Shown piece after piece: positions 50,466 through 62,542 of a stretch of DNA of 64,000 nucleotides. The number at the start of each line of letters is the position of its first letter. Position 1 is the first letter of the stretch. A program made the translations under genes and the position numbers. The notes below the pieces were generated by a model. That model did no database searches, was not told the DNA's origin, and saw nothing but the letters and a program-made list of their open reading frames with translations. The DNA is from Acanthacorydalis orientalis (lineage: Eukaryota; Arthropoda; Insecta; Megaloptera; Corydalidae), in the NCBI GenBank assembly GCA_034766995.1, contig CM068314.1:17202201-17266200 (forward strand), written 5' to 3'.

Positions 50466-51127
50466 GATGGATAATTATTTTATAATTAAATGTCTGTATA
50501 TATTGTTTAATTATACAAACGTTTATATTTCTATTATTAACAAAATAATTACTTATAAATTATACATTTTTGCCCGAGAATAAAATTTAGATCAAAAATT
50601 CAAAGAAACACAACATATTTTATGGAATTCTTGATTTCTTTCTGTGAACAACAGTGCTGCTAAAAGGGGAGATTTAGTAGTAACGCTGAATAGGGTCTTC
50701 TTAAATGTAACTTTACGTACCCATTTAATGTATAAATATGGGTAAATGGAGATATAAAAAAGACAAACTTATGTACTTTATTTCAGTGACCAAAAAAGGA
50801 AGTATTTTATATAATGTTATGTTTGAAAGTAGACCTTACACAAAGTACATAAATGTAAATTTGAGTTTATATGGAAAGGTAGAATGTTAAGAAATATAAA
50901 TATATATACCCATACTATATTAAAAATATGTATTTTATATTTCTTTTAATTGTATAAATTATTGTCTCATTTCAATATAAATATTAGTTACAAAGAGATA
51001 ACAGTACTGAAGTATTTATGATATGTATAATTTTAGGTCATTTGTTTCTGAAATGAGATGAAAAGAATAATCTGTTCAATATATCAGTATAGTTAGACGT
51101 ATATTTCTTACTTGAATACGAAAAATT

Positions 51128-51183
<56 letters not shown>

Positions 51184-52552
51184 TGATAATGTTTATTATA
51201 TATTTTTATATAATTATTATTGATATAAAGAACGTTTTCAATAAAATATTATTTCTTTACTCAGTCGCTTCTTTTTGTTTTCAATAATACTCCAAGATAA
51301 ATTTGTGATTAAATAAAGTGTACTAATCTATGTCTTTAAATTTTATGATTTTATAAAGTAATCTAAGAGGAAATAATTTTTTTTGAAATTACTAACTTCA
51401 GTATATTGTGTGTGTGTTTGTTTCTGTGTTTGAAACACATCAAATAAATAGTTTAGATACAATAAAAATGAAACTTTACGACATAGTTTATTTCAATCAA
51501 TAATCAATTTACTTAAATTCGATATTTGTCTCGTATAACTTATAAACATTATATATTATTTGTGACTTGAAACATACATTTTAAGATTAATTTGAAGATA
51601 ATCAAATCTGAATCTAAAGTTTGGTAACAAAATTTATGTCATTCATAAAAGTCTTTACGGAAAAAGCTTTTTATCAAATTACGAAATTATGACTTAAAAG
51701 CTTTAAATAACAATATTAAACGATAGTAGAACGTTCAACACCACATAACCATTATACAAAAATGAAGATACAAAATCCATTAGCGAAATGTATGCTCAAA
51801 CTTATATAAATGGCTTTATTTTATCTAAACATTGTTTTCGTGTAATTTATAACATTGCTAATGAATTCAACATCTCTCACGTGGGATCTACAACGTTACA
51901 TATTGTTTTATTTTTCGATTGTACCTGGCGTTGTAAATAAATTGCGTACCTTAATCCGTGTATACCATTTCTACCTACATCGTGTTCACACAGATAAATA
52001 AATATACTTTTACATAAAGTGCTTTGAACACGTTTTATGGATCATTATTTTGTTGTAATGGTAGTTGTATTATAAGAAAACAGATTATCTTAACTGGTTT
52101 TTCAATTTCGTTATGGATATTTCTGTACTATTGTAGACTTTTTGTACAATGTAAATGTAAATTGTTATTGAAAAACTATAATCGTTGCAGTGAAACTAAC
52201 CTAATTTATAACTTAATTTGACAAACTTGCATCTAGTCTGTTTTTACCTTTGTTCATTTATTTAATTGTGAATTTTTGTACTTTTAAAATTATACTTTAT
52301 TTATTAATATTTATTTAAATGCATATTTACCTATACAAACACATAGTAATTTTAATTTTTTTAGTAAAATTTAAAATTAGGTTTCTATACATTAAAACTT
52401 CAATTAAAATAAATATATTTAATCAGTCGGTTGAACAATAGAAAAATATTTCCATCCAACTAAAACCTTATATTATTTAATATATTGTCAAAAAAAGAAA
52501 ATGTTTATTTAAGGTTCTTTTATTTTTTCATAAAAATCTATTTTTTCCACTC
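50466..52552. other. Noncoding AT-rich stretch
   Basis: One array. A mildly balanced patch lies at 51870-52020. No gene seen. Confidence 0.55.
51132..51181. repeat. (AT)n array
   Basis: Uninterrupted run of 50 bp. Confidence 0.95.
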
Positions 52553-52762
52553 TGATCAAAAATATTCAATAATGAATAATTGTTAATTTTTTCATATTTT
52601 TTTTGTACCTTAGCGATTTAACGATGTGCATAAACATCATTTAAAAACAATAATAATCAATTATTAAATATCTTAGATCAAAAAATTTTTTTGTCATTTA
52701 TGAAGTGAATGAAAAGTTCATATGTGAAAGTATATTTAGCCAATGTGCCAAAACTATATAAT
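52553..52762. repeat. TGATCA inverted-repeat family, copy with tail
   Basis: The left arm is TGATCAAAAATATTCAATAA; a short centre has AACGATGTGCATAAACATC; the right arm is AATAATCAATTATTAAATAT and ends in AGATCAAAAAA. The tail has CATATGTGAAAGTATATTTA and GTGCCAAAACTATATA. Confidence 0.55.
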
Positions 52763-53493
52763 ATAAAAATTTAAAGTTTAAAAACTAACAATTTTAATTC
52801 ATTCTCAGTTATTTACATTAAAAAAATGTTTTTTTATAAATACAAATTTGTTTGCAAATACGTCTCAATACTATTTTGATACACCAAAAATTAGTTACAA
52901 AAATATTACTGTTTTAAAGACTCACAAAAAATGTTTAATAAAAATACAAAATTTTAAAATATTTTCTTCACATGCAACTATATTTTATATAATAACTTTA
53001 TAAATCTTGTACAAACACTTCTTTTTTCAATTTTTGTGTAAAAATATTTTATTCTAAAAAATTTAAAAACAATTCATGTAGTATCTACTGGCTTATTTGA
53101 TTTTACTATAAAAAAATCAAACGAAACTATACTTATATTTCGTGACCTATTTCAAAGAATTTAAACAGATGTTCGAGTAAATCAGTAAAGAATATGTTAC
53201 ACTGGAAGGCAATTTGTATAGAAATAGATAAGAGTGACGTGAGTGAATACTGTAGAGTGGATTGAATTTAAGGTAAAAGAATTGACCAGCGGAAGCCTCA
53301 TAGAATCCCAATATTTATTGATTCGAAGTTAGAGAAAACAATTTTACAATGTTATAATGTAGTTTATAGATTGAAACAGTCTTAAGAGTTTAAATAATAT
53401 TGTTTTTTTATTAAATAGTATTCATGTATAAAGTATGGAAGGAGTTATTGTCACAACAATAGTCAAATTGATCAAAAAGTATTTAATTAAATT

Positions 53494-53496
<3 letters not shown>

Positions 53497-53544
<48 letters not shown>
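53497..53544. repeat. (TA)n array
   Basis: Uninterrupted run of 48 bp. Confidence 0.95.
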
Positions 53545-53549
<5 letters not shown>

Positions 53550-54056
53550 TTATAAAGCGATGTATGTCATACACTCACTATTTAATTATAAACTCTGATA
53601 TGATCAACGAGTTAAAAATACACAAATACAAATATTCAATATCATAATATTTATATCTCTGATATATAGTTATTTTACTAATAAGAATAATAAATGTAAA
53701 TCATTTTAGAATATAATCTTAAAATAATATATACTTTTATTAAAATATTCCAAGAATAAAAGTTTTTTCATTAAGTATAACAAATAATCAAATGCAGTTA
53801 TTAATGTGTTATTATATACATGGAAAATAAATATGAGTACAATGTAATATAAATTTAATGAGCTTAATTTGTAAGTATAATTTTATGTAAAAAAGGAATT
53901 ACTGTTGCAACTTGTAACAGCAATAAAGGTTTTATATTATATTGAAGTATCATTTTAATATTAAATTGGTCTTGCCTGGCAAGCCTGCTTGAACTATATT
54001 TATGTATATTCTGATATATCCATGACTATAACATTAGTAATACTTGTTTTCAGAGG

Positions 54057-54059
<3 letters not shown>

Positions 54060-54096
<37 letters not shown>

Positions 54097-54121
54097 GGTC
54101 TTATATATATATATATATATA
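54060..54121. repeat. Two (TA)n arrays separated by GTTGGTCT
   Basis: Runs of 34 and 21 bp with an 8-bp unique insert. Confidence 0.95.
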
Positions 54122-54382
54122 ATTTTTCAATAATAGTAAACATTTTGCAGATAAAATTTAATCTAAATTTGTATCCAACGCTTATTTATTCATGTTGCAA
54201 ATTATAATATTATCACAAATAAATCTACTACTGAATATGTATTCATAACTTATTTCAAAATAGTTTATAAAATTTAGGAAAATATTAGTTTACATTATTT
54301 ACATTGTGATATAATATATTGTAATTTTTATTTTCTAAAACAATATTAAAGTATAAAATAACAATATTCCTAGCTGAAATAT

Positions 54383-54904
54383 TTAGTTGATTGGAAAATA
54401 ATTACGGTTTATTTTTTTTGAATTCTAATTTTTTTCAATGAAAGTGTCATTTCACTGTGTTCATGTTAATATAATTTTAAAATGTATTTTTCGGTATTTT
54501 GGTTAAAATTGGGATATTGAATTAAAGATTGAAAAGAAGTAAATAACAGCAGTTTTTTGCATGAGTTCAAAAAGAGTGGTAAAGCAGCACAAACTGCTCG
54601 TAAACTAAATAATGCTTTTGGTACTGTTACGGAACGTACGGTGCAATGGTGGTTCCAAAAATTTTGTGTTGGAGACGAGAGCCTTGAAGATGAAGAAGGT
54701 CGCGGGCGTCCTTCTTTAGTTCATAACGACCAACTGAAGGCGTTAGTTGAATCAGAACCACGCACAATTCGAGAGCTTGCACAAAAGTTAGGCGTTAGTC
54801 ATCCAACAGTTCTGAATCACTTAAAACAGCAAGGAAAATCAAAAAAGAAAAAAACGTATATGAATTTGAAGGTCATAAACCATAATTGTTTTTTTTTTAT
54901 CAAC

Positions 54905-54908
<4 letters not shown>
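54383..54908 (+). mobile_element. Internally deleted mariner with open DNA-binding domain (copy 2)
   Basis: This is the sister of the copy at 49153 (526 bp), with left end near TTAGTTGATTGGAAAAT and right end ATCAACCTAA followed by TA. The right end passes directly into a long (AT)n array. The same deletion removes the catalytic half: after HLKQQGKSKKKK the sequence jumps to the 3' terminal region, as in the other copy. It is less decayed internally, and the DNA-binding domain is still open (see the entry at 54557). Confidence 0.7.
54557..54856 (+). pseudogene. Mariner transposase N-terminus (two HTH motifs, no catalytic domain)
   Basis: About 100 codons are open and recognisable. A first helix-turn-helix (KAAQTARKLNNAFGTVTERT, then VQWWFQKF) binds the terminal repeat in the family. 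It is followed by an acidic linker, the GRGRPS minor-groove motif, and a second helix-turn-helix (TIRELAQKLGVSHPTVLNHL). The frame begins at a non-ATG position: relative to copy 1 a base is missing just upstream, so the family start at MEKK is out of frame. After about residue 100 the frame runs through 3' terminal DNA and into the (AT)n array as Ile-Tyr repeats, so the 164-codon open frame is not a real protein. Without the DDD triad it could at most bind DNA. I infer a non-functional relic. Confidence 0.65.

Positions 54909-54971
<63 letters not shown>
54909..54971. repeat. (TA)n array abutting a mariner end
   Basis: 63 bp of TA starting at the target-site TA of the mariner copy at 54383, followed by ACACACATACATACATG. 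Confidence 0.95.
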
Positions 54972-54978
<7 letters not shown>

Positions 54979-55164
54979 CATACATACATGTACATATTTG
55001 AATTATTTTTTTATAAATATTTTAATATTGCTATTGTGTTTTATTTCATAAAAAGTATATTATCGAAATGTTCGAATTTTACTTTGAATATGAATTTTAT
55101 TTATTTATAATTCAGTCTTTTAATTAATGTTTTATTATAATTACATTTTTATAGATTTTTTTAA

Positions 55165-55320
55165 TCGATTAGTGATACCATGATCGATAGCATCTCATCG
55201 AAATGTACATAATCAAAATAATGAATAATCTAGTATTGAATATTTGTTATCAGAAAAATGTTTTATATTTTGTTTTGGGGTAAAAATTCATTTGTTGAAA
55301 TGAATTTATTCTAAATTACA
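55165..55320. repeat. TGATCA family, degraded copy
   Basis: The centre (GTGATACCATGATCGATAGC), a decayed right arm (ATAATCAAAATAATGAATA, TATTGAATATTTGTTATCA) and the start of the tail (AAAAATTCATTTGTTGAA) are visible. It is the most diverged copy I would still assign. Confidence 0.4.
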
Positions 55321-55658
55321 AAAAGCATAATTGTATGTGTGTGTGTTATGTGAAAAAATATTGTTTAATATCATTGTAAAATGATAATTTCTTAAATGTT
55401 AAACTTGTATATCTGAAAGACCGATAAAATGTTATGTTTTGTATAATTTAAATTATTCATATAATGAAATAAATTTATAAATGCATATTTTATTTTTTTG
55501 TTTCAGATTCTTCCCAAAAAACAAATACTTGGAATAAAATATACATTGAATGGAATGCTAGTAAGTTTTTTTTGTTAATAATAACCAAATAATGTATTTT
55601 ATGAAAATTATTTATAATTGATTATAAAAATGTTAAATTGAAAGATGTTCTTTGTTGA

Positions 55659-55682
55659 TATATATATATATATATATATATA
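55659..55682. repeat. (TA)n array
   Basis: Uninterrupted run of 24 bp. Confidence 0.9.
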
Positions 55683-55884
55683 TCGTCATGATTGTCAATT
55701 AGTAATATTAGGTAACTATTAAAGTTCAAAAAAATCGTGATCAAAGAACTATACTTCATTTTGCATAGTTTTTTGAGAAAAAACACATCTATACGAACAT
55801 TGATTTTTTTTAAATAAACGTTTAACTTTTATTTTATTTTCATTTTAGTGAATAACAAAACTATTTTACTAAAAACACTTCATT

Positions 55885-55890
55885 TATATA

Positions 55891-55956
<66 letters not shown>
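55885..55956. repeat. (TA)n array with GTG interruption
   Basis: About 72 bp, interrupted near 55897. Confidence 0.95.
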
Positions 55957-55958
<2 letters not shown>

Positions 55959-57430
55959 GATTATTTATTTTGTTTTTAAAGTTTGAATATTTTTGTCACA
56001 AAGAATCTACTTTTAATCAAATATTTGTTTACTGTTTATCGTGTTTACATTTTTTAATAATTTGTATAAATTATTAGTTATTGTATTAACGGTTATTAAC
56101 GTTTCAGTTAAAAAGCATCATGTATAATTACATTTAATTGAAATTCAATTCATATCTTAAATTATGGACTTACTCAAATAAATTGTTGAATACTAACTTG
56201 ATTTTTAGAAATTACTTTTTCATTCTTTCGCAAACTATAATTGTTTTTAATCAATAATGCTTATTTGTTGTTAATTTTGTCTTTAAGAACTGTGTACAGT
56301 GTTACTGTAGTTAAATAATGGATTTTCTTTTTATTAATAAAAATATATTGAGTTGATTCAGGATAATTTTTTTTAATATTGACTCTGATATCATTTTAGT
56401 AAGTCTTGATTTCAATTGTGAAACAATTTAATGATTAACTATGTATATTTTGATAGTTAATTATTTGAAAAAAGTTAATAAAGAATGTATTAAAAAATAT
56501 GTATTTATTTCAAAGATAATTTAGTAATGCTAATAATACTTGAGAGATTCAAATAATATTACTAGAAAGATTATTTGTGAAATATAGAAATGTTGTTAGT
56601 GTTGTAAATGAATTCGTTCCGTGCATAATTGAAAATGTATATAGACTATTTATTATGTGGATAAAATCATTTCATTGTCCTTATTGCAATTCGTCGTGGT
56701 GAACAATATACAAGTGTCACTAATATAAATATAAAAAACACCAAACCTCGTATAAAAAAATTATAACTTTGATTTATATTACTTAAGAGTAAAATATATC
56801 AAAAGCACTGATATTATATTATTGCCTGCGTTTTCACATGGAACAAAATATATTATTGTTGGAAAACACTGGCAATAAGTTTAAATAATTTATTACTTCC
56901 AATCCACAGTCTGAGATATTGTTGTCAGGAGTATAAAAAATTGATAACTATATTTCTTTACGTCTTTTCCAACCTGCCTATGTTCAAGTGAAAAATGAAT
57001 CAAACATTTATCACAGATAACAGCATTCAACTTTTACTGTTCTATATATTTTGTGCATTACATTTATCTTTGACATAATTCCAAAACAATCTAAACAGAA
57101 TATCAGATTGCAATAAATTACTGGAATATAGACCACAACAAAGATACAGAACTTTGCTTTTCTTTTTTTTATCGTTATTGAGAAAACCAGTTTTAGTCTT
57201 CTGAGATTGTGGTTCATGATACTATTTTATAAATTTTGTCTGGCGGTGTTCGAATGGTTCACGTTTGAAAATAGCAAAGATCAAAGGATTTGATATGCTT
57301 TATATTAAAATTTCATTATTTATTTAATAAACATAAAAAATCTCCGAATGCTTCTATAGGTTGCCAGAAAAAGTCATTTCCATAAACTTAAATTATTTAT
57401 TTACCAATGTGCATGCGTATATATATTATA

Positions 57431-57436
<6 letters not shown>

Positions 57437-57481
<45 letters not shown>
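57437..57481. repeat. (AT)n array
   Basis: Uninterrupted run of 45 bp. Confidence 0.95.
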
Positions 57482-57484
<3 letters not shown>

Positions 57485-57933
57485 GCATGAAAATGAAATA
57501 TTTTTTTGAAATTTCGTTAAACGAATTACATAGTTTTAATTATTTCCTCAAAAAAATGTTATTTAGAATACAAGTCGATATCCAATATAAAATGTTTCGT
57601 AACACGCGAAATACAAATATTTTATTTTTTATGTATTCTATGATGGGTTTGAATTTATCATGTTAGTTCCACACAAACAATCCTAACATAATGTATTACT
57701 GTGAACATTTCATTGACTTGTAACAGTGTTGTATATAATATTTAATCTAAAACACTTGATAAATTTCATTTCCCCCTACATATATATTTAAATTATTTTA
57801 AAATATATTGTTTTAAATATGAATAATTTATTTAAATTTTTTTTATCTCTGTTTTACATGTTTTTAAAATAAAAGTAATAAATTTAATCCGTATTTTTTA
57901 AAAGCATTTATCGAATATAATTTATTCACGTAG

Positions 57934-57936
<3 letters not shown>

Positions 57937-57965
<29 letters not shown>
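57937..57965. repeat. (AT)n array
   Basis: Uninterrupted run of 29 bp. Confidence 0.95.
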
Positions 57966-57968
<3 letters not shown>

Positions 57969-59224
57969 GTTTTAAAATACTTTCCTCGCTTAATTGAAAA
58001 ATATATACAAGGAAATAATGTTTCATACATTACGAATTTACTTAAAATTTATAAAAAGTGTATTTTCTTTTTAATAGCTTTAAGTGTTTGTTCGAATGTA
58101 AGTAATTTGTAACTTAAATTTACAAAAAAATCAAATAAGTAATATTTTCTTGATTGTAAGTTTTATGTATTTTTTTCTGTAAAAAAAGTCGTCTCTTTGT
58201 ATTTTACAAAGGTATATTGTTATATAAACGTTTTATAAATATTATACTATTTAATTTTAATTATTTAGTTTTTTTTCTACTAGATTTGAATTTTTGTGTC
58301 TATGTGTTTGCATCTAATATTTTTTCTTTCATAATAAAATGTATAAGACAACTTAAACTTTTACATATTTTTCAATAATTCAAGTTCGAGTTAAAAATAA
58401 ATTCCCTTTTTTGGATCAAAAGATTTTAATCTCTTAAAACTTTTAATTTATATTGGTTTATCATTATGTAACTAATCTAATAATTAATTATTAAACTGTT
58501 TTTAATATGAAAAATATTCGAATCCTAAAATATGTTTTCATAGTAACAAAATGAAATTTCAGTAAAAACTGTACTTTTTATGAATTAAATATCAAAGATT
58601 CATACAATTAATAATTGATTACATTGCATATTTGATGAACTATTCAGCTATTTGTTCATTATTTTGCTTGACTACAATTTTGTATTATTCAGTATCTCTA
58701 CGTTATGATTTTTATTTGTATAAGTGATGAATATACAAAAAATGTTCTTTATATATATATATAAATATTATTTTCATAGTATTTTTATAACCAGTAAAGA
58801 AAAGTACATATTAAATATATTGAGTTACTACGAAAATAGAATGTCATATTAAAATCAACTGAAAATATTTGAATCCGTTTGCAAATACAGTACTTTTATT
58901 CGAGAATATTGATATTGAAATGTATTGTGCTCAACAATAAGATACTGTATGAAAACAAAACATTTGTATTTTGATACACATAACTCTGGACATATCTGAA
59001 CGAAACATTGTTTGTATTCCATTTGCGGTATGCATACCAATTAAGTGATGGGTTCCGATTAAGTTACCAAACACTCATTGCTATCTACTAATTGGAATTG
59101 TTAATTTAATAGAAACAGTTTCTCATGTCACCATCGACGATCATCAATAAAGTTTGTATGTATTAATTAATACATTTTTCTTCGAAATTTATTCGTTTTT
59201 ATTGATTTCAACATTTACATAAAC

Positions 59225-59227
<3 letters not shown>

Positions 59228-59291
<64 letters not shown>
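59228..59291. repeat. (TA)n array
   Basis: Uninterrupted run of 64 bp. Confidence 0.95.
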
Positions 59292-59292
<1 letters not shown>

Positions 59293-60252
59293 CACCGAAT
59301 ATTTTTATATTTGAATACTTTCATCAGTTTGTAAGAAACATTAGTTAATTTTTTTACATTTAGTATTTTTTTTTATTAGTATTCCTTGTCGATCAGTTTT
59401 TTTCGTTCTATAATACTCCATTCTTCTCAACTGATTATAATTTTCCTTCTCAAAATATCATGTTTCATAATCTAGTATTACCAAGCGCATACAGTTACAT
59501 ACATGTCGTGTTTTAATTTAAATAATGCATATAAAGTAAGAATAATAGTTGACCTACACAAGACCTTTACACGACACATTATTTAACACGTTTACTGACA
59601 ATATATATTTTACATATTGTTCAGAATGAACTGAACAGGTATAATAGTTTTGTTTTCAGAGGGATTATATACGTGTTTATTTGTATTTTAATGCTTATTG
59701 AGTTTTTACATTTGTAGTACATTAACAAGCTTGAAAATAATTATCTTGGAAGAAGTTGTATTGTAATGCATATTTTTAAGGTGTTACATTTTAAAATAAA
59801 ACTGACTACAAAACAATAATTGTTTATGTAGGGATACTGTACAAATTAAATCATCTATTATAAATTTAATGGTGTCATTAACTTAAAATATAAGTAATTA
59901 TAGTAAAATAATAACTAAAGAAATGTATTGTAAGTAGTTTTAAATTCGTATTCCATACAAGTAAAGTTCAACATTTTTGTAAAAATACTTTTTACGGAAA
60001 AAAACACAAAAATACCAATAAATCAAATCAAATCTATATATAAATATGTATATAAATCTTTACCTGATCATCCAGTATTGAGTAATAATACTTATATGAG
60101 TATGTATATGGCCTTTATGTGTTTGAAGTTCAATTTGTATTGAAGTAGTTAAAACAACTTTTTATTTTAACTAGAGAAAATAAAAATATAAATTAATTCG
60201 AAATATGTATAATCTTATAAATTTTCCTTATTAAATCAATTATATTATTAAT

Positions 60253-60691
60253 CGTACAAATTAATTCGGCGCCTTTTTTTATAGAAAATGAATGTATACG
60301 GAAAATGGAATACTTTTCAATCTTCAAAATTTCTCCTATTATTTTGTATAAATTTTCTCTATTTTTCCTATAACTGACATCCTTTACAGAAAAAATGATG
60401 GCGGGTTTGAGTCGATGGTGTCGTAATGCATTTTCGGACCTCTTCCACTGTTTTAGTGTTTTTTTACATATTTAATGCATCCCAACGCCTTCCCTCAAAG
60501 CTGAATAAATCAATCCTGCTGCTTTTGTAGCATTTTTTTTTCTACTGAAATGCGAAAGTATGCAATAGTTAATATGTTGTTTTTAAACACCAAGGCTGGC
60601 ACTTCATAATCCTAAAATGACGAGAAAATATTTTAATTTAATACAGAGTATGATTGATTAAATTTAAAGGCACAGAATTATTTTTTACACC
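60253..60691 (-). mobile_element. Internally deleted mariner, mauritiana-like (copy C)
   Basis: This third copy of the element at 4653 is 439 bp, with left end CGTACAAATTAATTCGGC and right end TTTTTTACACC followed by TA. The minus strand retains NATKAAGLIYSA and a downstream EGV segment from the first helix-turn-helix, interrupted by stops. It aligns with copies A and B over its whole length. All three therefore seem to derive from one already deleted ancestor and not from three separate full-length elements. Confidence 0.65.
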
Positions 60692-61231
60692 TAACAAATG
60701 TGTTTACACACTTGTCAAATAACCTAAATAAATCAATAATAAAATTAATAAATGAAAAAAAATCGTTACGTGTAATTTATGTATAAAAAAGTATGCAAAT
60801 AAAAAGTAAATACATTGCTAATGTAATTAATCAAAAATAAATTAACAAAATAAAATTTCATAAACAGAATGTATATATTACATATAAAAGCATGCAAATT
60901 ATTACAAATTATATTTAATATATCTCGTTTGTGATTTAATATGCATTTTAAAATGTATAATTAATTAAAATATAATTTATTTTCTGTATATTTAAAATGT
61001 GCTATTTTATTACAAACTATTTTAATTTGTGTATAACAAGAAAAAAAATGTTAATTAATTTTTAGTCGCATTGTGTGCATTTTTATTTTATTTTACTTAT
61101 ACGATATTATGTATATATATATATTGTCATATCTAAATGATATACGAGTACATTGAATATTAAATTGAAATTTGTCTCATAAGTTTAAATCTGGCCTTAT
61201 AATCTGTGTCACATTTCAGTTAATAAAGTGA

Positions 61232-61234
<3 letters not shown>

Positions 61235-61294
<60 letters not shown>
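61235..61294. repeat. (TA)n array
   Basis: Uninterrupted run of 60 bp. Confidence 0.95.
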
Positions 61295-61298
<4 letters not shown>

Positions 61299-61337
61299 AA
61301 CGGATATTAAATAAAAAAAAAACACTAAAAATTAATT

Positions 61338-61613
61338 TTAACTACAAACAAATGCATATTGTATTGCACGAAAATTTAACACAGTTTTTTTTGTACATAA
61401 ACGCACAGGAGCAACGTACTGTGCAAAGTTAAATATTGCACAGCTGTCTGTTGAATTGTTGGAAAAATATTCCGTGTTAACATATTTCGGTTTATAGAAT
61501 GTTGCCCTCGGGACAAACGTTGGCTGCAGTGTTACACCACGCCACACCTTTCGTTTCACTCTCAATGTAAACCTCTGGATCAACGTGAATACCTCAAGGA
61601 ATGTATAATTCAA
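61338..61613 (-). other. Open frame of about 90 codons, unassigned
   Basis: This is one of the longer frames in the window not made by a simple repeat. It lies in a patch of more balanced composition and is basic near the start (FTLRVKRKVWRGVTLQP). It begins at TTG, not ATG, so it would have to be an internal exon if real. I see no acceptor that settles this. It could be a degraded transposon or chance. It sits immediately right of an (AT)n array. Confidence 0.2.
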
Positions 61614-62130
61614 ATATAGTTTATTTCTATTTTACGATCTATTTTCAATTCTAATTTGATTTTCGATTTATTTATTTCCTGTTTTCATATCTGGCTTTTT
61701 ATCACACTTTGTGTATTTCTGTATTAATTTTTTTTATGAGATATTTATATGTTCTTTTTTATCGATGTTTTAATTAATCACTTGACAGCTTAAAACGATT
61801 AATATATGTGTTCACAGTTGCTATGTTAAAAAAACCTTCTATTTTATTTTTGTTTCTTTATTTCTTTAATATTTTTGCAGAAATTTTATGTAAATATATG
61901 GCATTCATATATGTTAAAAATATTCTGTAGAAAAAAGTCTTAGGGTACTTAAAGAATTTTTCGTATCTTGACCCATTTTTTATATTTGATTTTTTAGTTT
62001 GAAGAACTCAAATAAAAACAAAATATTTCATAAAGATGATACATACATTTTTGATATTATGAAAAACTTCCAAATATTTCGAAATTTCATTATAAAAAAT
62101 GTTCTATAGGTAGGAATTTGAATAAATTGC

Positions 62131-62151
62131 ATATATATATATATATATATA

Positions 62152-62244
<93 letters not shown>
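62131..62244. repeat. (AT)n array, longest in the window
   Basis: 114 bp of AT with one GTGT slip near 62157. It ends 15 bp before the possible pogo/Tigger terminus. Confidence 0.95.
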
Positions 62245-62248
<4 letters not shown>

Positions 62249-62258
62249 CATACACACA

Positions 62259-62542
62259 CAGGGGTTTCTCACTAATCCAAATCTTTACTGATTCGAATTT
62301 ACTTTAATCCGAATGCAATCCATTTTTGCATTACAGATTCTATAATCTGAATTGATTGCATTCTATAATCCGCATTATTTGCGAAACAAAAAGTATACGA
62401 ATTTTCAACTAATTGATGTGTGTTTTACTCTTTGGCAGAATGGTAACAGAGTTGATACCGAAAAGTTGGAATAAATTTTACTATAACATTGGAATACGGA
62501 AGATAATTAACTACTTGCTATTCTAATCTAATAAAAGAGACC
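62259..62542 (+). mobile_element. Possible pogo/Tigger-type element remnant
   Basis: From CAGGGGTTTCTC the sequence carries five variants of an AATCCGAA-like word (for example TTTAATCCGAATGC, TATAATCCGCATT), a pattern typical of pogo/Tigger terminal regions. About 150 bp on, an ATG-led frame reads VTELIPKSWNKFY, similar to the SWxK segment near the C-terminus of jerky/Tigger transposases. Neither element border could be paired, so the class is inferred. Confidence 0.3.

Larger units (their letters stand above)
52763..54382. other. Noncoding AT-rich stretch
   Basis: A mildly balanced patch lies at 53150-53310; otherwise arrays and AT-rich sequence. No gene seen. Confidence 0.55.
55957..60252. 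other. Noncoding AT-rich stretch
   Basis: Near 56740 CCAAACCTCG followed by TA equals the right terminus of the mariner at 39516 over nine bases, a possible solo end. 58430-58640 may hold a very old TGATCA-family copy. No gene seen. Confidence 0.5.

Noticed and set aside
54857..55051. C-terminal half of the 164-codon frame at 54557
   Set aside because: It is mariner 3' terminal DNA followed by an AT array, not protein sequence.
56725..56752. Solo right terminus of the 39516-type mariner
   Set aside because: Only about nine bases match before the target-like TA, and no matching left end or transposase lies within 1.3 kb. Not enough to call.
58430..58640. A further TGATCA-family copy
   Set aside because: Words such as AATAATTAATTATTAAAC recur, but arm order and tail are not recognisable, and such words are common in AT-rich DNA.
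62028..62272. Two overlapping minus-strand frames of Ile-Tyr repeats
   Set aside because: Both are readings of the 114-bp AT array.
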